Shown piece by piece: positions 17,215-25,160 of a stretch of 64,000 nt of DNA. Source of the DNA: DASRDE01 sp035938175 (GTDB lineage: Bacteria; Vulcanimicrobiota; Vulcanimicrobiia; Vulcanimicrobiales; Vulcanimicrobiaceae); the NCBI GenBank assembly GCA_035938175.1, contig DASZHD010000030.1, forward strand, positions 1 through 64,000. The letters are read 5' to 3'. The first letter of the stretch is position 1. Each line of letters begins with the position of its first letter. The notes beneath the pieces are model-generated. The model did no database searches. It was not told where the DNA came from and saw nothing but the letters and a program-made list of their open reading frames with translations. Made by a program: the position numbers and the translations under genes.

Positions 17215-20202
17215 AGCGGTCCGCAATTTCGACATCGCCGCGGTAGCTTTGTCGCGCAGCACGGCAAACGCGCGAATGAACTCCGGTGTCGGCGCCGAGG
17301 GCGCACTCTCGACAGCTCCGTAGAGCGCGCCGAGCGCACCGCCGATGTAGCGCAAGCTCTGGAAGTCTTGCGGTATCGCCCCGCCTTCGTCCGGCGTCGC
17401 CGAAGGCTCCGTACCGGCCAGCGCTTTCAGCCCGGCCTTCTGGGCGCGCGTCCGCGCCGCCTGAACTTGCTGCATCAAGCTTTGGACCTGCAGTGCAAAC
17501 GCATACTGCGCGCGCAAATCGGCATCGCTTACGCGCACGCGCGGATCGTTTACGACGCGCAGCGGCGATCTGTACGACCGGCCGTCGACTGACAGCGTTA
17601 CCGTGTAGCGTCCCGGCGGGACGACCGGTCCTTGATCGTCGCCCTCCTGCAGATTCCAGATCCAGCGGTGTGCGCCGCTGGTTGCTTGGAGCGGCTGTGC
17701 CGGATGGAACCAATACGCGGGAATGTCGAGATGCTTGTAATCGATCGTTTCGGGTTTGTCCGTGCTCGCATAACGGCGCACCGTTTTGCCGTTTGCGTCG
17801 GCAATGGTCAGAACGACCGGCGTCGACGCATTCGAAACGTAGTAATCGATCAGCGCCCCGTACGGCGCGTTCTCGCCTTGCGGCTCTTCCGGCGGGATCG
17901 GCGTCCCTTCATCGTGCAGACCGGGACCGAAACCCGCACCGCGTTGGAACAAAATCGCCGTTTCGGGTTTCAGGAGTGCCGCGCGCGACCGCGCGACGCG
18001 TTCGCTGAGTTGCCGCAGCGGCGCCGCATCGTCCAATATCCAAATCGAGCGTCCGTGCGTTCCGGCGATGACGTCGCCGTTGCGAAATACGATGTCGCGC
18101 ACCGATGCGGGCGGCAAATTGAGCTGCAGCGACTGCCAATTCGCGCCGTCGTCGAACGACACGTAGATCCCCAGGTCCGTCCCCGCGTACAGCAGGCCTG
18201 CGCGCTCGGGATCTTCGCGTACGACGTTCACCCAGGTGTTGCCCGGCAGGCCGTTGGTGATAAGCGTCCAGTGCTTACCGGCGTCATGCGTTTTGTAGAT
18301 GTAGGGACGATTATCTTCCAAACGGTGCCGGTCGATCGCGGCATATGCGGCATTTGCATCGAAATGCGACGCATCGATGATGCCGACTTTGCTCCACGGC
18401 GTGAGCTGCGGAGGCGTGACGTTTTGCCAGCGCGCGCCTTCGTCGGAAGTAAGCCAAATGCGCCCATCGTCGGTTCCGGCCCAAATGCGATGCGCGCGGA
18501 TCGGCGAGGGCGCGATCCAATAGACGACTCCGCGCCGCGTCAGTCCGGTATTGTCCGAAGCGGTGTACGGATCGAGATTCGCCGGGACCGTGTTCACCGG
18601 ACGCGTGAGATCCGGGCTGATGACGTGCCAACTGGCGCCGCCATCGGAACTGCGGAAGATTTGCTGATGGCTGTAGTACAGCACGTGCGGATCGAACGGC
18701 GAGAACACCATGGGCAGCGTCCACGTGCTGCGCCACACCTGATCGGGACGCGACAACGTCGGATCGGTCGTCTGTTCCCAACCCGTCGTAACCTGTTCTT
18801 TGCTGGGACCTCCGCTTCCGAACTCGAGACCCGGATGCAGCGGATCCGGTGCGATGGTACCGCTTTCGCCGCCGACGTCGATCGGAATCCAATCGCGATA
18901 GCCGATGCCCGTGTGAATCGAACGGCTCGCCACGGCAATCGCGCCCGAATCTTGTTGCGCACCGAAGATCCAATAGGGAAACCGGTTGTCCGCTGCAAGG
19001 TGATACAGCTGCGCGGTCGGCTGGTTATACCACGAGCTCCACGTTTTGGCGCCGTCGACGCTGATTTGCACGCCTTGATCGGTGCCGAGGATCATCCGGT
19101 TGGAGTCGGCCGGATCGATCCACAAAATGTGGTTGTCGTCACCGCCCGGCGCGCCTTTGATCGGTGTGAACGTCTTGCCCGCATCGGTGGAACGGTACGT
19201 CGACGTGTTGTTCACGTAGACGGCGTCGGCGTTCTTGGGATCGGCGGTGATTCCGCCGAAATACCAGCCCCGCGTCCAAATGCGCTGTTCGCCGTCCGTA
19301 AACGTCCACGTGGCACCCGCATCGTCGGAGCGGTACACGCCGCCGGTTTTGTAATTGTTGGTGTCGACGATCGCATACACGCGCAGCGGATTTGCCGCTG
19401 AGACGCTCAGCCCGATGTGACCGACGATTCCGGCCGGAAAGCCGTGACCGGCAATCTGCATCCACGTTTTGCCTGCGTCGGCCGACTTGTACAGGCCTCC
19501 GCCCGGGCCGTTACTCGGCGGATACGTATTCCACGGCGGACGCCGCGTTTGCCAAAGCGACGCATACAGCACGTCCGGATTCGACGGATCCATTGCGAGA
19601 TCGATCGCGCCCGTGTTTGGATCCTTGTACAAGACTTTGCTCCACGTTTTTCCGCCGTCGATCGTTTTAAAGACGCCGCGCTGTTCGTTCGGCCCGTATT
19701 GGTGACCGAGCGCTGCGACGTATACGACGTCGGGATCCTTGGGGTCGACGAGCACTTTGCCGATCTGCCGCGTATCGTCCAAGCCGATGTGCGTCCACGT
19801 TTTTCCGGCGTCGGTCGACTTGTACATGCCGTTGCCTTGCTGAATGTCGGAACGCATGTCGGCTTCGCCCGATCCCACGTAGATGATGCGCGGATCGCTC
19901 GGCGCGACCGCTATGGCACCGATCGAAGCAACGTGCTCCGCGTCAAAGATCGGCTGCCACGTGCGGCCGGCGTTTTGCGTTTGCCAAATACCTCCGCCCA
20001 CTGCGCCGAAGTAGAAAGTATCGGGATCTCCCGGCACGCCGGTGACTGCAATCGCGCGCCCTCCGCGAAACGGGCCCACGAGTCGCCAGTGCAATCCGCC
20101 GAACATTGCGGAATCGAAGGTCTGGGCGCGAGCGGGCAGCGCGTATCCGGTGACGGCACATGCAAAAGAAAAAACCAGCGTCATGGCAATAAAACGTCGC
20201 AT
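17200..20202 (-). CDS. Exported Asp-box (BNR/VPS10-like) beta-propeller protein
   Basis: 1000-residue exported protein with a signal peptide (cleavage after about residue 26, ARA-Q). I count about eleven Asp-box motifs of the SxDxGxTW type, for example STDAGKTWT, TIDGGKTWS, SADAGKTWM, SDDAGATWT, SSDGGASWH and SFDDGANWQ. They are spread over residues 50-730 and would build one or two beta-propellers. The last 250 residues carry an Ig-like domain (WIWNLQEGD...PPGRYTVTL) and a helical tail. This is the layout of the glycosyl-hydrolase/VPS10 BNR proteins common in soil bacteria. No catalytic role has been assigned to most of them. It stands convergent to the S10 pair. An M7 start is possible instead of M1. 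Confidence 0.88.
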   Translation of the reverse strand: MRRFIAMTLVFSFACAVTGYALPARAQTFDSAMFGGLHWRLVGPFRGGRAIAVTGVPGDPDTFYFGAVGGGIWQTQNAGRTWQPIFDAEHVASIGAIAVAPSDPRIIYVGSGEADMRSDIQQGNGMYKSTDAGKTWTHIGLDDTRQIGKVLVDPKDPDVVYVAALGHQYGPNEQRGVFKTIDGGKTWSKVLYKDPNTGAIDLAMDPSNPDVLYASLWQTRRPPWNTYPPSNGPGGGLYKSADAGKTWMQIAGHGFPAGIVGHIGLSVSAANPLRVYAIVDTNNYKTGGVYRSDDAGATWTFTDGEQRIWTRGWYFGGITADPKNADAVYVNNTSTYRSTDAGKTFTPIKGAPGGDDNHILWIDPADSNRMILGTDQGVQISVDGAKTWSSWYNQPTAQLYHLAADNRFPYWIFGAQQDSGAIAVASRSIHTGIGYRDWIPIDVGGESGTIAPDPLHPGLEFGSGGPSKEQVTTGWEQTTDPTLSRPDQVWRSTWTLPMVFSPFDPHVLYYSHQQIFRSSDGGASWHVISPDLTRPVNTVPANLDPYTASDNTGLTRRGVVYWIAPSPIRAHRIWAGTDDGRIWLTSDEGARWQNVTPPQLTPWSKVGIIDASHFDANAAYAAIDRHRLEDNRPYIYKTHDAGKHWTLITNGLPGNTWVNVVREDPERAGLLYAGTDLGIYVSFDDGANWQSLQLNLPPASVRDIVFRNGDVIAGTHGRSIWILDDAAPLRQLSERVARSRAALLKPETAILFQRGAGFGPGLHDEGTPIPPEEPQGENAPYGALIDYYVSNASTPVVLTIADANGKTVRRYASTDKPETIDYKHLDIPAYWFHPAQPLQATSGAHRWIWNLQEGDDQGPVVPPGRYTVTLSVDGRSYRSPLRVVNDPRVRVSDADLRAQYAFALQVQSLMQQVQAARTRAQKAGLKALAGTEPSATPDEGGAIPQDFQSLRYIGGALGALYGAVESAPSAPTPEFIRAFAVLRDKATAAMSKLRTASPVR

Positions 20203-20214
20203 GACGCGAGGCTT

Positions 20215-21189
20215 TCACCCGTTGAGCAGCACTACCTTGCTGTTGGAATTCTCCGCCTTGGAGTAGGCCTCGCCGGCGCGCGCAAGCGGAATACGATCCG
20301 TAATGCGCGCGGGCCGCATCTGTCCGGATTCGAACCCCGCGGACATTTCGGCAAGCATTCGGGCGCTCTGCACGGCCGTCAAATTGGCAGAGTTGACGCC
20401 AATCAAAGAGTGATCGCGGCGGTAGAGACTTTTCAAGTCGAAGGTTACTTCGCGCCCGCCGACGCCCGAGATGATCGCCATGCGTCCCTCGTCGCGCAGC
20501 GCGGCGAGCAGCTCGTGAAAGATCGGCGAGCCGACAGTGTTGAGCGCGATGTCGCAGCCCTTCCCGTCCGTCGTCTCTCGCACTACGGCATCCAGATTCT
20601 GTTCGTCCGAACGCGCAACTGCCACGATCTTTTCGCGATCGAGCAGCTCGATTTCGCTCGCGTCCTTGACCAGCGCGACGACCTGCGCGCCGGCATAATG
20701 AGCGATTTGCACGGCCGCGTTTCCGACGGCGCCCGCCGCACCCGAGACGAGGACCCACGCACCCCGCGTCAATTGCGAACGTTCGACCAGCGCATGCCAC
20801 GCCGTTACGAACGGAATTCCTGCGATGGCCGCCTCTTCGGGCGAGAGTGAAGGCGGCCGAAGCGTGATTGCGTTTTCGTCGAGCACGACGAATTCCGCGT
20901 GCGTTCCGTCGTGCGTGAATCCGAGTTCGCCGCCGCCGCTGCCGAAGACGTCGCGTCCGAGCAAATGCGCGGGGCCTTCAACGACGCGCCCTGCAAAATC
21001 GCGTCCGACGATACGCGGCAGCACCGTGTGATCGAAGCCGCCGCGTATATTGATCAGGTCGCTCGGATTGATGCCGGCCGCGTCGATCTGAACGACGACC
21101 TCGCCGTCACCGGCGGACGGTTTCGAAACCTGTTCCGGCTTGACCGAGCTGGGTGAATTGGTGAACTTGTGAAGCCGGACCGCCAGCAT
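20215..21189 (-). CDS. NADP-dependent zinc-free alcohol dehydrogenase/quinone oxidoreductase family
   Basis: Medium-chain dehydrogenase/reductase of 324 residues, quinone-oxidoreductase subgroup. The GroES-like half (about 1-120) holds DAAGINPSDLINIRGG and PRIVGRDFAGRVVEG. The Rossmann half has the nucleotide motif VSGAAGAVGNAAVQ near residue 145. The structural zinc cysteines of alcohol dehydrogenases are absent, as expected for this subgroup. It would reduce a quinone or enal with NADPH. Its ATG shares one base with the stop of the TPM gene (TAATG), so it is translationally coupled as the last gene of the tsaE operon. A link to translation is not evident; the position may only reflect a long operon. 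Confidence 0.88.
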   Translation of the reverse strand: MLAVRLHKFTNSPSSVKPEQVSKPSAGDGEVVVQIDAAGINPSDLINIRGGFDHTVLPRIVGRDFAGRVVEGPAHLLGRDVFGSGGGELGFTHDGTHAEFVVLDENAITLRPPSLSPEEAAIAGIPFVTAWHALVERSQLTRGAWVLVSGAAGAVGNAAVQIAHYAGAQVVALVKDASEIELLDREKIVAVARSDEQNLDAVVRETTDGKGCDIALNTVGSPIFHELLAALRDEGRMAIISGVGGREVTFDLKSLYRRDHSLIGVNSANLTAVQSARMLAEMSAGFESGQMRPARITDRIPLARAGEAYSKAENSNSKVVLLNG

Positions 21190-22178
21190 TACCAGCCGCC
21201 GCCCGAATCACCGCCTCCGCCGCCGAAGTCACCGCCGCCGAAACCGCCTCCGCCGGAATCTCCCCCGCCGAAGCCGCCTCCGCCCCAATCACCGCCGGCC
21301 GAGCCGCCGATTCCGGCTTGCCCCGCATCGGATTGCCACCCGCCCGCGTCCGCCGGAGGCCCGCCGGCACCGGGATCGACGATGTTGCCGCCGCCGCCCC
21401 AGTTTTGCCGCCCGAACAACTCGTTGCCCAGCCACGCTCCGCCGAGACCGCCCAGCAGGCCGCTGAAGAAGCCGCCTCCGCCGCCGCCGTAACCGTAGCC
21501 GCCGCCGTATCCTGGGCCGTATCCCGGTCCGTAACCGGGGCCGGAACCGGGGCCCGGTCCGCCTCCGTAGTAGCGCGGTCCCGATGCCGCGCGAATGAGC
21601 GAGCGGATGATGAAGAACGCGACCAGCGCCATAATGATGATCCAGAACATGCTGATATGTACTCGGTTCGCGGGCGCCTGTTGCGCGTACGAGGTGCTCG
21701 GATACCGGTTCGCCGATCCGGCGCCCAACGAGCCGAGGTGCGAGCGGTAAATGCCGAGTGCGAGATTGACGGCGGTCGTGATTCCGCCGTCGTAATCGCC
21801 GGCGCGGAACTGCGCTTCCATTGCTTGCGCGATGGACTGCGAGGTCTCGGTCGTCCACCAGCCGGCATTCACCGCGGCGCGATCGGGGATGATGTAGTCC
21901 TTGCGATCGCCCTTGTCGATGAAGATCAGCACTCCGTTGACTTGCTGTTGTGAAAACGCGTTGAGCGCGGCGGTGCGCACGTCCGCGCCGCTAACGGAGT
22001 CAACCGTCTGCACGACGATCTCTTTGCCGGTTTGCGCGTTGAAATTCGAAATGCGCGAATTCAGGCTGTCGATCGTACCCTGACCGAACATGCCCGCCTG
22101 ATCGTGCACGAAGTCTTTAGCCAGCGCCGGCGCGCACGTCGCCAGCAGCGCTGCTGCCACTACGAAAAGTCTTTTCAT
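21189..22178 (-). CDS. TPM domain exported/membrane protein with Gly-rich tail
   Basis: 329-residue protein starting at the ATG 22178. A signal peptide ends at about residue 21 (APALA-K). The TPM domain (about 25-150) shows FVHDQAGMFGQGTIDSLN, GKEIVVQTVDS, GVLIFIDKGDRKDYI and the ALGIY end helix. A transmembrane helix lies at about 178-198, and the remainder is very rich in Gly, Tyr and Pro (about 205-329). TPM proteins of plants and bacteria act in photosystem repair, as acid phosphatases or in membrane-protein turnover. The Gly-rich C-terminus is typical of the YgcG-like group. Its start overlaps the stop of the small membrane protein (ATGA) and its stop overlaps the next start. Confidence 0.88.
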   Translation of the reverse strand: MKRLFVVAAALLATCAPALAKDFVHDQAGMFGQGTIDSLNSRISNFNAQTGKEIVVQTVDSVSGADVRTAALNAFSQQQVNGVLIFIDKGDRKDYIIPDRAAVNAGWWTTETSQSIAQAMEAQFRAGDYDGGITTAVNLALGIYRSHLGSLGAGSANRYPSTSYAQQAPANRVHISMFWIIIMALVAFFIIRSLIRAASGPRYYGGGPGPGSGPGYGPGYGPGYGGGYGYGGGGGGFFSGLLGGLGGAWLGNELFGRQNWGGGGNIVDPGAGGPPADAGGWQSDAGQAGIGGSAGGDWGGGGFGGGDSGGGGFGGGDFGGGGGDSGGGW

Positions 22179-22306
22179 CTCAATGTTCCAAAGGCGATGA
22201 GCGCACCGCCGACAATGCTGAAAGCGAAAATGATGATGAACGCCCAAATTCCGGCCCGCAGCCAGAAATCGCGGCGCTTGCGTGCGGACTGCGTTTTGCG
22301 TTTCAC
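22175..22306 (-). CDS. Small single-span membrane protein between rsfS and the TPM gene
   Basis: A 43-residue protein. It begins at a GTG that overlaps the rsfS stop as GTGA (22306-22303) and ends in a TGA that overlaps the ATG of the TPM gene as ATGA (22178-22175). The N-terminal half is basic (KRKTQSARKRRDFWLRAG), followed by one hydrophobic span (IWAFIIIFAFSIVGGALIAF). This predicts an inner-membrane protein with a cytoplasmic basic tail. An upstream ATG at 22342 is in frame but would sit inside rsfS. The exact stop/start overlaps on both sides, the same style as rimI and tsaB in this operon, are the main evidence that it is real. It may assist the TPM protein; that is inference. Confidence 0.7.
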   Translation of the reverse strand: MKRKTQSARKRRDFWLRAGIWAFIIIFAFSIVGGALIAFGTLR

Positions 22307-22623
22307 GAACTTTGTGCCGCCCGCTCCGAGACTGCCGCCCATAAACGCTCGAGATTATAAAACGCGCGCTGCTCTGGCGTGAAGACGTGGACGACGACGT
22401 TGCCCAAGTCGATCAGAATCCAGTTTCCGTCCGCGTATCCCTCGACGCGCGAAACGCGAAGTCCGGCAGCTTCGATCTTCTCTGCGATGCTATCCGCGAT
22501 GGACCGGGTTTGAATCTTCGAGCGTCCGGTGAGGATGACGAACTTGTCCGCGATGATCGTTCGGCCTGCAACGTCGATTTCGACGAGATCTTCAGCCTTT
22601 TTGTCCAGTGCGGCCGCGCGCAC
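22303..22623 (-). CDS. rsfS: Ribosomal silencing factor RsfS (YbeB/Iojap)
   Basis: Binds ribosomal protein uL14 on the 50S subunit and blocks subunit joining in starvation. The family core is plain: KKAEDLVEIDVAGRTIIADK, ILTGRS, then YADGNWILIDLGNVVVHVF and YNLERLWA. With the GTG at 22623 it has 106 residues. Upstream in frame the sequence still looks like the family N-terminus (LAEILEIVRAAAL). A CTG at 22644 sits seven bases after GGGAGG, so the real start may be that CTG, giving 113 residues. It follows yqeK as in many genomes. Downstream, its stop overlaps the GTG of the small membrane protein. Confidence 0.93.
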   Translation of the reverse strand: MRAAALDKKAEDLVEIDVAGRTIIADKFVILTGRSKIQTRSIADSIAEKIEAAGLRVSRVEGYADGNWILIDLGNVVVHVFTPEQRAFYNLERLWAAVSERAAQSS

Positions 22624-22627
22624 AATC

Positions 22628-23275
22628 TCAAGAATTTCCGCCAGTGGATACCTCCCAAGTCTTCATCGCGGCCGCCGTCTGCGGTGCGATGGGCAGTTGC
22701 CTCCCCCTAAGATACCGCAGGGACGAGGCGATCGTTGCATGCATTGCAGCGCCTAAATCGCGCGCTGCCAAGCCCGCCAATTCGGCGCGCTCCGCAAACT
22801 GCCGTCCGGGCTCCAGCCCGTCGGCCAAATAGACCACACAGTCGAGCGTCGACATCTGCCCGTCGCCGAGGGTGTGCTTGCGGATCGCCGAGAGCACCTC
22901 GTCGTCGCGCACGCCGAAGAGCTCGCCGGCAAGGCTCGCCGAGAGCGGCGCGTGCAACACCGTCGGATGGCGGCGCGCGAAGTCGTCGATCGGAATGGCG
23001 CGTTCGCCGCATTCTCGCAGCAACCGTTCCGCGGAGTACAGTCTGGCCAGATCGTGAAGCATTCCGGCAAGGCGCGCTTTTGCGGTGTTTGCGCCATGCA
23101 CGCGCGCGAGGTTCTCAGCCATGCGCGCCACTCGCACGCAGTGCGCGTACCGGTGTTCTTGGCCGAGATGGATGCGAACGCGGCGCGCCAGCTCCGTGAA
23201 CGTCAGGCGATCAGCGCTGCGCGAAGCGCGCAAATGCGGTTCTTGTAAATTTCGCTCTTCAAGTTTCCCGCCCAC
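22628..23275 (-). CDS. yqeK: YqeK-type HD-domain Ap4A hydrolase
   Basis: Predicted symmetrical diadenosine tetraphosphate hydrolase, which removes the alarmone Ap4A. The HD-domain metal ligands are visible: HRYAHCVRVA, then MLHDLAR, an HAPLSA stretch, and KHTLGD followed by VVYLADGLEPGR. The GTG at 23275 gives 215 residues but overlaps rimI by 73 bases, and the first 23 residues do not look like the family. YqeK proteins usually begin about ten residues before the EHRYxH motif. That would point to the CTG at 23206, which overlaps the rimI stop as CTGA. It is followed closely by rsfS, the usual partner. Confidence 0.88.
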   Translation of the reverse strand: MGGKLEERNLQEPHLRASRSADRLTFTELARRVRIHLGQEHRYAHCVRVARMAENLARVHGANTAKARLAGMLHDLARLYSAERLLRECGERAIPIDDFARRHPTVLHAPLSASLAGELFGVRDDEVLSAIRKHTLGDGQMSTLDCVVYLADGLEPGRQFAERAELAGLAARDLGAAMHATIASSLRYLRGRQLPIAPQTAAAMKTWEVSTGGNS

Positions 23276-23739
23276 ATCACGAGCGCGTTCTCGTTATTGT
23301 CGCTGTAGTAGCCCTTTCGCGTGGACACCGTCGTGAATCCGTACTTGCGGTACAGCGCCTGCGCTACGGCGTTGCTTTCGCGCACTTCCAGCGTCATCCA
23401 CGACGCGCCGCGCGACATTGCCTGGTCGAGTAAGTGCAGCAGCAGCAGTTCGCCGTATTTTCGCCCGCGGCAATCGGGCGCAACGGCGATCGTGGTGATG
23501 TGCGAATCTTCCAGGATCACCCAAATTCCGCCGTACGCAACGACGCGGTTATTCACGCGGCCGACGTAGTAATGCGCCAGTTTGTTCTCGTGCAGTTCCT
23601 GATAGAACGCGTTGGACGGCCAGGTCGTCGAAAACGACTGCTGCTCGATACGGAGCACGTCTTTGACGTCGGCGTCGGACATGGATTCGATCGTCAAACG
23701 CTGCGCGCTCAAGCCCGGCGCGCGCGGTTCCAGCTTCAC
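23203..23739 (-). CDS. rimI: Ribosomal-protein-alanine N-acetyltransferase RimI family (GNAT)
   Basis: GNAT acetyltransferase of 178 residues, of the RimI type that acetylates the N-terminus of ribosomal protein S18. Family signs are WPSNAFYQEL near the N-terminus, the acetyl-CoA loop CRGRKYGELLL, LEVRESNAVAQALYRKYGF and YYSDNNENALVM. I placed the start at the GTG 23739, which overlaps the tsaB stop as GTGA. The ATG at 23682 is the alternative and would drop 19 residues. Position directly after tsaB is the common tsaE-tsaB-rimI order, where RimI and the t6A enzymes are co-expressed. The C-terminal 25 residues are longer than usual. Confidence 0.9.
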   Translation of the reverse strand: MKLEPRAPGLSAQRLTIESMSDADVKDVLRIEQQSFSTTWPSNAFYQELHENKLAHYYVGRVNNRVVAYGGIWVILEDSHITTIAVAPDCRGRKYGELLLLHLLDQAMSRGASWMTLEVRESNAVAQALYRKYGFTTVSTRKGYYSDNNENALVMWAGNLKSEIYKNRICALRAALIA

Positions 23740-24407
23740 TGCGCGTCCTCGCGCACGGCAAAATCCGGAACGCGTGCGGGCGGCAGTTCGCCGTAATCGG
23801 CCCGCACTTCGTGAAAGGTACGCGCAGGCTCGCGTTCGCCGGCGATTAGCGCAACGGCAACGGCGGTTGGAGTGACGGCGCGCGCAACAGGTTCCACGCT
23901 CCATCCGCGTTCGGCGAGGGCGGCAACAACGTCCTGTGTATCCCCGGCGACGCGCAGCGGACCAAGCGGCGCCTTCAATCGATCCAGCACGTCCTTCACA
24001 TACCCGGAGTCCCGCTGCTCCGGTGCCCCGGCTGAGCGGTACCGGATCGACACCACGCCGCGCCGCCCGCGTACGACCGCCAGGAGCGGCTCCTCGGGCG
24101 GCAGTCCCGCCTCGATTGCATCGAACGTGTTGACCCCCGAAAGGGGCACGTTCCAGCCCTGCGCCAGCGATTTCGCATAGCTAATAGCAATGCGCACGCC
24201 CGTGAAACTGCCCGGGCCGATACCCACGCCCACCCGGTTGATTCGCGCGGCCTGGATGCCGGCGCGGCGCAGGATTCCGGCGAGCGCGCCCAAGCCGTTC
24301 TCCAGGGCGACGTTTCCGGGGATTTCCTCTGCGGCCAGCACGGAGCCGTCCTCGGTAAGTGCCGCGGAAAAGGCGCCCATCGCAGCGTCCAATGCCAGAA
24401 CGATCAC
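23736..24407 (-). CDS. tsaB: tRNA t6A37 biosynthesis protein TsaB
   Basis: Partner of TsaD and TsaE in making N6-threonylcarbamoyladenosine at position 37 of ANN-decoding tRNAs. The 223-residue protein has the ASKHA-fold signs VLALDAAMGAFSAAL and the highly conserved GIGPGSFTGVRIA near residue 68, followed by LSGVNTFDAI. The start is the GTG at 24407, overlapping the tsaE stop as GTGA. The frame continues upstream but inside tsaE. It is known that TsaB has lost catalysis and serves as a dimerisation platform. TsaD is not in the window. Confidence 0.93.
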   Translation of the reverse strand: MIVLALDAAMGAFSAALTEDGSVLAAEEIPGNVALENGLGALAGILRRAGIQAARINRVGVGIGPGSFTGVRIAISYAKSLAQGWNVPLSGVNTFDAIEAGLPPEEPLLAVVRGRRGVVSIRYRSAGAPEQRDSGYVKDVLDRLKAPLGPLRVAGDTQDVVAALAERGWSVEPVARAVTPTAVAVALIAGEREPARTFHEVRADYGELPPARVPDFAVREDAQ

Positions 24408-24814
24408 CGCGTCACCGTGACGCGCCGCGGTTCGTCGCCTTTGCCTTCGATCTCGATTTCGTAATGCGCGGGCGGAAGCAATTCCGGCGCGTTGCGCCAC
24501 CACTCGACCAGGACGATCGAATCGCCGCCGAACGCCTCTTCGAGGCCGAGCTCGTTGAGCTCGCGCGGGTCGTCGATGCGATAAAGGTCGAGATGGTCGA
24601 TCGGCGGATTGCCGGCGTAGCGATGCCAGAACGTAAACGTGGGACTGCTTGCGGCATCCGCCCCAAGCCGCGCGGCCACGACGGCTTTCACGAACGTCGT
24701 TTTTCCCGATCCCAGCGGGCCCGATAAACCGACGGCATCACCCGCTTGCAACGTTCCGGCAAACTCCGCGGCAAATGCGCGCAACTGTTCCTCGTTATAA
24801 AATGTTCGATCCAT
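24404..24814 (-). CDS. tsaE: tRNA t6A37 biosynthesis ATPase TsaE
   Basis: Small P-loop ATPase of 136 residues required for repeated cycles of t6A synthesis. The Walker A motif GPLGSGKTT is at about residues 32-40. SPTFTFWHRY follows as the switch region, then HLDLYRIDDPRELNELGLEE, and SIVLVEWWRNAPELLP as the Walker-B-like and conserved WxE region. The ATG at 24814 opens the operon; the divergent gene at 24897 is 82 bases away, so this gap must hold both promoters. Downstream genes overlap one after another, to the oxidoreductase at 20215. Confidence 0.95.
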   Translation of the reverse strand: MDRTFYNEEQLRAFAAEFAGTLQAGDAVGLSGPLGSGKTTFVKAVVAARLGADAASSPTFTFWHRYAGNPPIDHLDLYRIDDPRELNELGLEEAFGGDSIVLVEWWRNAPELLPPAHYEIEIEGKGDEPRRVTVTR

Positions 24815-24896
24815 GGATACGGCGAAGTAATTCTCCCGTGAGTACTGGTCAGTCGCCCGTTTTCTTGCGATAGGGGCGCCGCTCCTGACAAATCAC

Positions 24897-25160
24897 GTGC
24901 GCGAAATCGTCGAACGGGCGCAAGCGTACCTCGAAGACATTCAAGCCGCTACCGCCGCCGTTCACGAACGGCTGAGGGCCGGCATTCTGCGCCTGCGGCC
25001 GCAGCCGGAGGAACGCGAAGACGAGCCGATGCCCGACCCGATGGCGGCGCGTTCGGACCCGATTTTCAACACGCGCGAATTCGACCTGCCGACTGAGATT
25101 ATTTCGACCCGCGAAGCTCATGACGCTATCGTGAACTTTGATGACGAGATGAATGAATAA
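24897..25160 (+). CDS. Small acidic protein coupled to gyrA
   Basis: An 87-residue protein that I do not recognise. A helical N-terminus (REIVERAQAYLEDIQAATAA) is followed by a Pro/Glu-rich middle and the tail FNTREFDLPTEIISTREAHD. It has no cysteines, no membrane segment and no signal. It starts with GTG at 24897, and its last eight bases overlap the start of gyrA, so the two are probably translated together. The ordinary codon use and the overlap make it likely to be real. A role related to gyrase is suggested only by this coupling. The divergent promoter region at 24815-24896 is shared with tsaE. Confidence 0.6.
   Translation: MREIVERAQAYLEDIQAATAAVHERLRAGILRLRPQPEEREDEPMPDPMAARSDPIFNTREFDLPTEIISTREAHDAIVNFDDEMNE

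Noticed and set aside
17632..19401. A 589-codon plus-strand frame inside the Asp-box protein gene
   Set aside because: It is the mirror of a repeat-rich coding region; its Arg/Val-rich composition has no motif, and the minus strand has eleven Asp boxes.
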